Of a DNA stretch of 64,000 nucleotides, positions 61,448 through 64,000 are shown in pieces. Position numbers and translations under genes: made by a program. Within the stretch, counting starts at the first letter, position 1. Every line of letters begins with the position of its first letter. A model generated the notes under the pieces. It had not been told where the DNA came from, did not search any database, and saw only the letters and a program-made list of their open reading frames with translations. The DNA comes from Virgibacillus indicus (GTDB taxonomy: Bacteria > Bacillota > Bacilli > Bacillales > Amphibacillaceae): positions 62,001 through 126,000 of the forward strand of contig NZ_NPMS01000004.1 in the NCBI RefSeq assembly GCF_002266285.1, in the 5' to 3' direction.

Positions 61448-62551
61448 TTAATACCCTAAAATCATTCGATTAAATTTTGATAATGGAACGGTTTCAATCA
61501 GCAATTCTTCTGCTTTTTTCACTAGAGCGTAATCACCATCATCTGAATGAATAATGACATCAACCTTATAGCCATTTGTTCCTTTATTTATCTTTCCTAC
61601 TTTTATTTGACGAATTAGAATTTCTTCAACTTTGCTTTGTATTCTAACAGGAAGTAGGGCAATATTTATAGACTTTCCCTTCCATTCGGAAATGTCAGCA
61701 AAAACTTTTTCTTGTTTTTCATTAGTTGCAGCTATACTTTGACGCGTGACCGAAACCTTCTCTAAATCCAAATCCTTTGAAACAGCATCAATAAACCATT
61801 CATCTGTCTGAATATCGACCCCCAATTCCCTAGCCTTATCTAATTTGCTTCCCGGATTTTCACCGCAAACAAGCAGATCCGTTTTAGACGACACACTTCC
61901 AGTTACGACTGCCCCACATTTCGTTGCAATTTCTTTCATTAGGACCCTCGGGAAAGGACTTGCACCAGTAAAAACAATGCGTTTTTCTTGGAAAATCGTA
62001 CTTTGTCCTTCCACATTGGCAGTGAGTTCCACAAAATTTTTGAGCTTACTTGGAGCAACCTTATACAAAGGTACCCATAATGTAGGGTTTGCTTTTAATA
62101 TGACTTCATAAAGTGCTTTTACATCGTCTAAAGCAGCATGTGTTAGTGGTCGATCAATATTATAGAAGGATAATAGATATTCAAGTGAATAAGAAAACAA
62201 ATCTGAATTTGCATACTTTATAGCTCGTATAGAGTCATAGCATTTATGATCTTCGTCCAACCAGCCATAATGAACAAGAAATTTTCGGTCAAAGGAGACA
62301 TTATGAGCGACCACAGGGTAATTATATCTATCAATAATACTGCGAAACTGATCTTTTTTTGATGCATCTTCCGAAATATCTGCGTATCCTTCCCCCATGC
62401 CCAAATGGATCAACGTTTTATCTTCGACCTTTGCAATGTGCTTGGTTGAAACGACTTCTCCATTCTCTATGACCATTAAAGCAACCTCATAAATGCCCGA
62501 TTCTACACCAAAATCCATTGTTTCTATATCCAACAGAATCATATTTTGCAA
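61448..62551 (-). CDS. DEDDh exonuclease with C-terminal BRCT domain
   Basis: 367 residues from TTG 62551, six bases after AAGGGGTG; a GTG at 62560 overlaps that site. The N-terminal exonuclease domain shows MILLDIETMD, YPVVAHNVSFDRKFLVHYG and THAALDDVKALYEV, the Asp, Glu and His residues of the epsilon/DnaQ fold. The centre has a BRCT domain (KRIVFTGASPFPRVLMKEIA, SKTDLLVCGENPGSKLDKAR). Likely acts in DNA repair or on mobile DNA. It is 20 bp after the 62572 gene on the same strand, so they probably form an operon. Confidence 0.88.
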   Translation of the reverse strand: MQNMILLDIETMDFGVESGIYEVALMVIENGEVVSTKHIAKVEDKTLIHLGMGEGYADISEDASKKDQFRSIIDRYNYPVVAHNVSFDRKFLVHYGWLDEDHKCYDSIRAIKYANSDLFSYSLEYLLSFYNIDRPLTHAALDDVKALYEVILKANPTLWVPLYKVAPSKLKNFVELTANVEGQSTIFQEKRIVFTGASPFPRVLMKEIATKCGAVVTGSVSSKTDLLVCGENPGSKLDKARELGVDIQTDEWFIDAVSKDLDLEKVSVTRQSIAATNEKQEKVFADISEWKGKSINIALLPVRIQSKVEEILIRQIKVGKINKGTNGYKVDVIIHSDDGDYALVKKAEELLIETVPLSKFNRMILGY

Positions 62552-62571
62552 TTCAATCACCCCTTAGTATT

Positions 62572-63003
62572 TTAATAGGAATATTTAACACCGAATTTTT
62601 CAAGCAGATGACTATCCAAACCATCTTTATCGCTAAACAGCAAGGATTCTTTTGTAGTTAAGAGATGATAATGAGCACTATATTGACTTTTTCTGATATT
62701 AATTGTAAGGGAAAGGCTTTTTCCATCCTCATCTTTATACTGAATCGCATCTCTAAATACAGGTTTATACTGATACCTGCCAACTTCAGTACCGTTTTTC
62801 TTAACAATGAACAACGCATTGTTTTTGATATTATGAAATTTTAAATCTTCATTATCGTATAATCCCATTGAACTCCAGTTTTTTGGCCCTTTTGTCAAAT
62901 GAAGCTGTAACATTTCTTCACTCATAAACCCCGTTACATAAGCTTTATTTCCTTTTATATTTAAAATACCACTTTTTAATTCATTCACCCTGTCTTGTAG
63001 CAT
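62572..63003 (-). CDS. Protein of unknown function upstream of the exonuclease
   Basis: 143 residues beginning MLQDRVNELKSGILNIKGNK, with mixed beta strands (NALFIVKKNGTEVGRYQYKP, LTINIRKSQYSAHYHLLTTK) and ending HLLEKFGVKYSY. GGAGGG-like GAGGGTGATT precedes the start. No signal peptide, membrane segment or recognisable domain. It is coupled to the exonuclease-BRCT gene and may be its partner. Confidence 0.6.
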   Translation of the reverse strand: MLQDRVNELKSGILNIKGNKAYVTGFMSEEMLQLHLTKGPKNWSSMGLYDNEDLKFHNIKNNALFIVKKNGTEVGRYQYKPVFRDAIQYKDEDGKSLSLTINIRKSQYSAHYHLLTTKESLLFSDKDGLDSHLLEKFGVKYSY

Positions 63004-63551
63004 ATACTAATCACCCTCCCTTTTTGGTTAGTCAAATATATGTTATCTTTATTCGATAATAAAAAAATGCTTTCACTAAATCCTAAGCACAATTATCTAT
63101 ATTTTCACTAGATAATATTTCCTAAAAGTTTCCCAAATATGAAGCTAATGCTTCAGAACCAAGAAGAAATGCTATATTTTTCTCTATTAAACTCTCTTTT
63201 AAAACATCTATTACTCAGTTATTCAACCTTCCTCACCCCTAGTTGCATAACTTAGAAATAAACTAACTTTCTCATACCTATGTTTAAACCCTTTAATCTC
63301 TAAAATCACTACTTTCTATTCGCTTCTTAGGTCCTTGTAAACTTCTTTTATTGCAACCGCTGTCATAATATTTTCATGCAGCTCTTTTTCTACAAATTCT
63401 AACAAAATACGTTTTAGGGTTTTATTTAAAGATAACACAGAAATGACAGAAATAATACAAATGGACTAGCTTATGAGGTTCAAAAATTAACGAATGATTA
63501 AAATAAGTCTGTATATGTTTATTTTGAGTGTAAAATGAGGTATACTATGTA
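63004..63551. other. Non-coding region, gene debris
   Basis: About 550 bp, A/T-rich. A minus-strand frame near 63320-63450 would read ...LNKTLKRILLEFVEKELHENI and end at a TAG, without start or ribosome site; this could be the tail of a lost gene. Nothing else was recognised. Confidence 0.4.
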
Positions 63552-63703
63552 TAGATAGTCATAAGATAATAAAAGACCGACCATGCTGTAACATGGAACG
63601 GTCTCATGTGTAAAAGCCCTTCAAGGGGGTAGCTCACATGTTTGGTTTAAAAAGTAACCAACCAAAATGCGCGCTAGGCATTCATCGGGTGGTTACTTTT
63701 TTT
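63552..63703 (+). ncRNA. Antitoxin RNA of a type I toxin-antitoxin locus
   Basis: TATACT (63541-63546) is a -10-like box with a weak -35. The RNA would have a first hairpin AGACCG...CCATG/CATGG...CGGTCT, a second, CATGTG/CTCACATG enclosing CCCTT/AGGGGG, and a terminator AGTAACCAACC/GGTGGTTACT with seven T (63653-63703). It overlaps the 3' end of the toxin gene on the other strand, as RatA does with TxpA. The same hairpins are partly kept in copy A at 51131. Confidence 0.75.
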
Positions 63704-63773
63704 GTTCTGACAGTATGGCTACAATTAAGGTTGCAAACGAGATCATCAGAACCAATACTTCGAATACTGTCAT
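63693..63773 (-). CDS. Type I toxin, small holin-like membrane peptide
   Basis: 26 residues beginning MTVFEVLVLMISFATLIVAI and ending in two Lys: one membrane helix with short polar ends, the pattern of the putative holin-like toxins of Firmicutes (TxpA/BsrG/Fst-like class). AAAGGGGGTG lies seven bases before the ATG, and that site is sequestered in a hairpin with CACCCCTTTTC (63779-63803), typical of type I toxin messages. Overproduction would damage the membrane. The antisense RNA overlaps its last codons. Confidence 0.8.
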   Translation of the reverse strand: MTVFEVLVLMISFATLIVAILSEQKK

Positions 63774-63862
63774 ATTATCACCCCCTTTCAAGAAAAGGGG
63801 TGAACTACCACCCATGAAAGCCCTATTACACTAATAGTAATTATAACAAACTATTAAGCTTT

Positions 63863-64000
63863 TCACATCATCTCCATGTCAATTTTTTGTAGTTTTCTTT
63901 CTCCGCCTTTACTTTTAACATCCCTTTTTTCACTTTCAAGTAAAAGACTAGAAACAGTATCATCAAGCACCATTTGTTGTTCTTCTGTAAGATTGCTTTC
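63863..64000 (-). CDS. Unknown protein, C-terminal end (runs off the window)
   Basis: The last 45 residues of a minus-strand frame entering from the right edge: NLTEEQQMVLDDTVSSLLLE and a basic, lysine-rich tail, ending KIDMEMM before TGA at 63865-63863. Too little for a family call. It lies 90 bp upstream of the toxin gene on the same strand. Confidence 0.45.
   Translation of the reverse strand, partial: ESNLTEEQQMVLDDTVSSLLLESEKRDVKSKGGERKLQKIDMEMM

Noticed and set aside
63320-63450. Open minus-strand frame ending near 63320
   Set aside because: About 45 codons without start or ribosome site; could be debris, not supported as a gene.
51131-63773. Complete prophage or conjugative element
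   Set aside because: No capsid, terminase, portal, relaxase, coupling protein or integrase gene was found; only remnants (IS66, group II intron, ArdC).
1-64000. CRISPR array or tRNA/rRNA genes
   Set aside because: No regular 25-40-bp repeats with equal spacers and no tRNA cloverleaf or rRNA segment was recognised; the two-copy repeat at 4072 is too short.

Overview
The window comes from a low-GC, endospore-forming Bacillaceae, most like Oceanobacillus, Virgibacillus or Lentibacillus. The evidence is a syntenic block of Bacillus subtilis-type genes (yutE, yutD, yutC, lytH, yunB, yunC, yunD, yunE), several of them sporulation genes, together with strong GGAGG-type ribosome binding sites and Na+-linked transporters (MetPS, NhaC/LysW type) that suggest salt tolerance. 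No tRNA, rRNA or CRISPR array was seen.

Layout. 1-14 kb: conserved yut/yun core with an amidase, the sporulation endopeptidase LytH, a MetP/MetS amino-acid symporter, and an NhaC-family lysine transporter (LysW type) behind a complete lysine riboswitch. 14-19.7 kb: an FMN reductase, then a PspA, DUF4178, DUF4247, DUF350 and membrane spermidine-synthase operon divergent from speD, which looks like a membrane-stress/polyamine module. 19.8-32.6 kb: nitrogen assimilation and diaminopimelate genes (glutamine synthetase, dapF, dapL, an AraC regulator, an AsnO-type asparagine synthetase, both glutamate synthase subunits). 32.8-33.6 kb: a half-length MFS gene.

33.9-45.6 kb: a copper module (copZ, copA, csoR) merges into a reactive-sulfur module: CstR, TusA, rhodaneses, glutaredoxin-like proteins, DsrE, a rhodanese/persulfide-dioxygenase fusion, a TauE exporter, a CoA-disulfide-reductase/rhodanese fusion and a half-size siroheme reductase. 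These genes are tied together by about eleven near-identical operators of the form ATACC-N6/7-GGTAT, several placed exactly between TTGACA and the -10 box. 45.6-50.8 kb: a two-component system with TlpA/ResA-like thioredoxins (one broken by a stop at the catalytic cysteine), Sco, CcdA and an unknown membrane protein.

51-64 kb: an AT-rich accessory island between two direct copies of a type I toxin-antitoxin-like locus (an apparently intact one at 63.6 kb, a decayed one at 51.2 kb). It holds an ECF sigma/anti-sigma pair, secreted proteins of unknown function, IS66, group II intron and ArdC remnants, an exonuclease-BRCT protein, and two tandem NprR-like (RRNPP) regulators. Each regulator is followed at once by a short gene for a secreted acidic propeptide. 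These two peptide-receptor cassettes, one with a frameshift at a T8 tract, are the best candidate for an undescribed signalling system; the PspA-polyamine module and the CsoR/CstR operator network come next.
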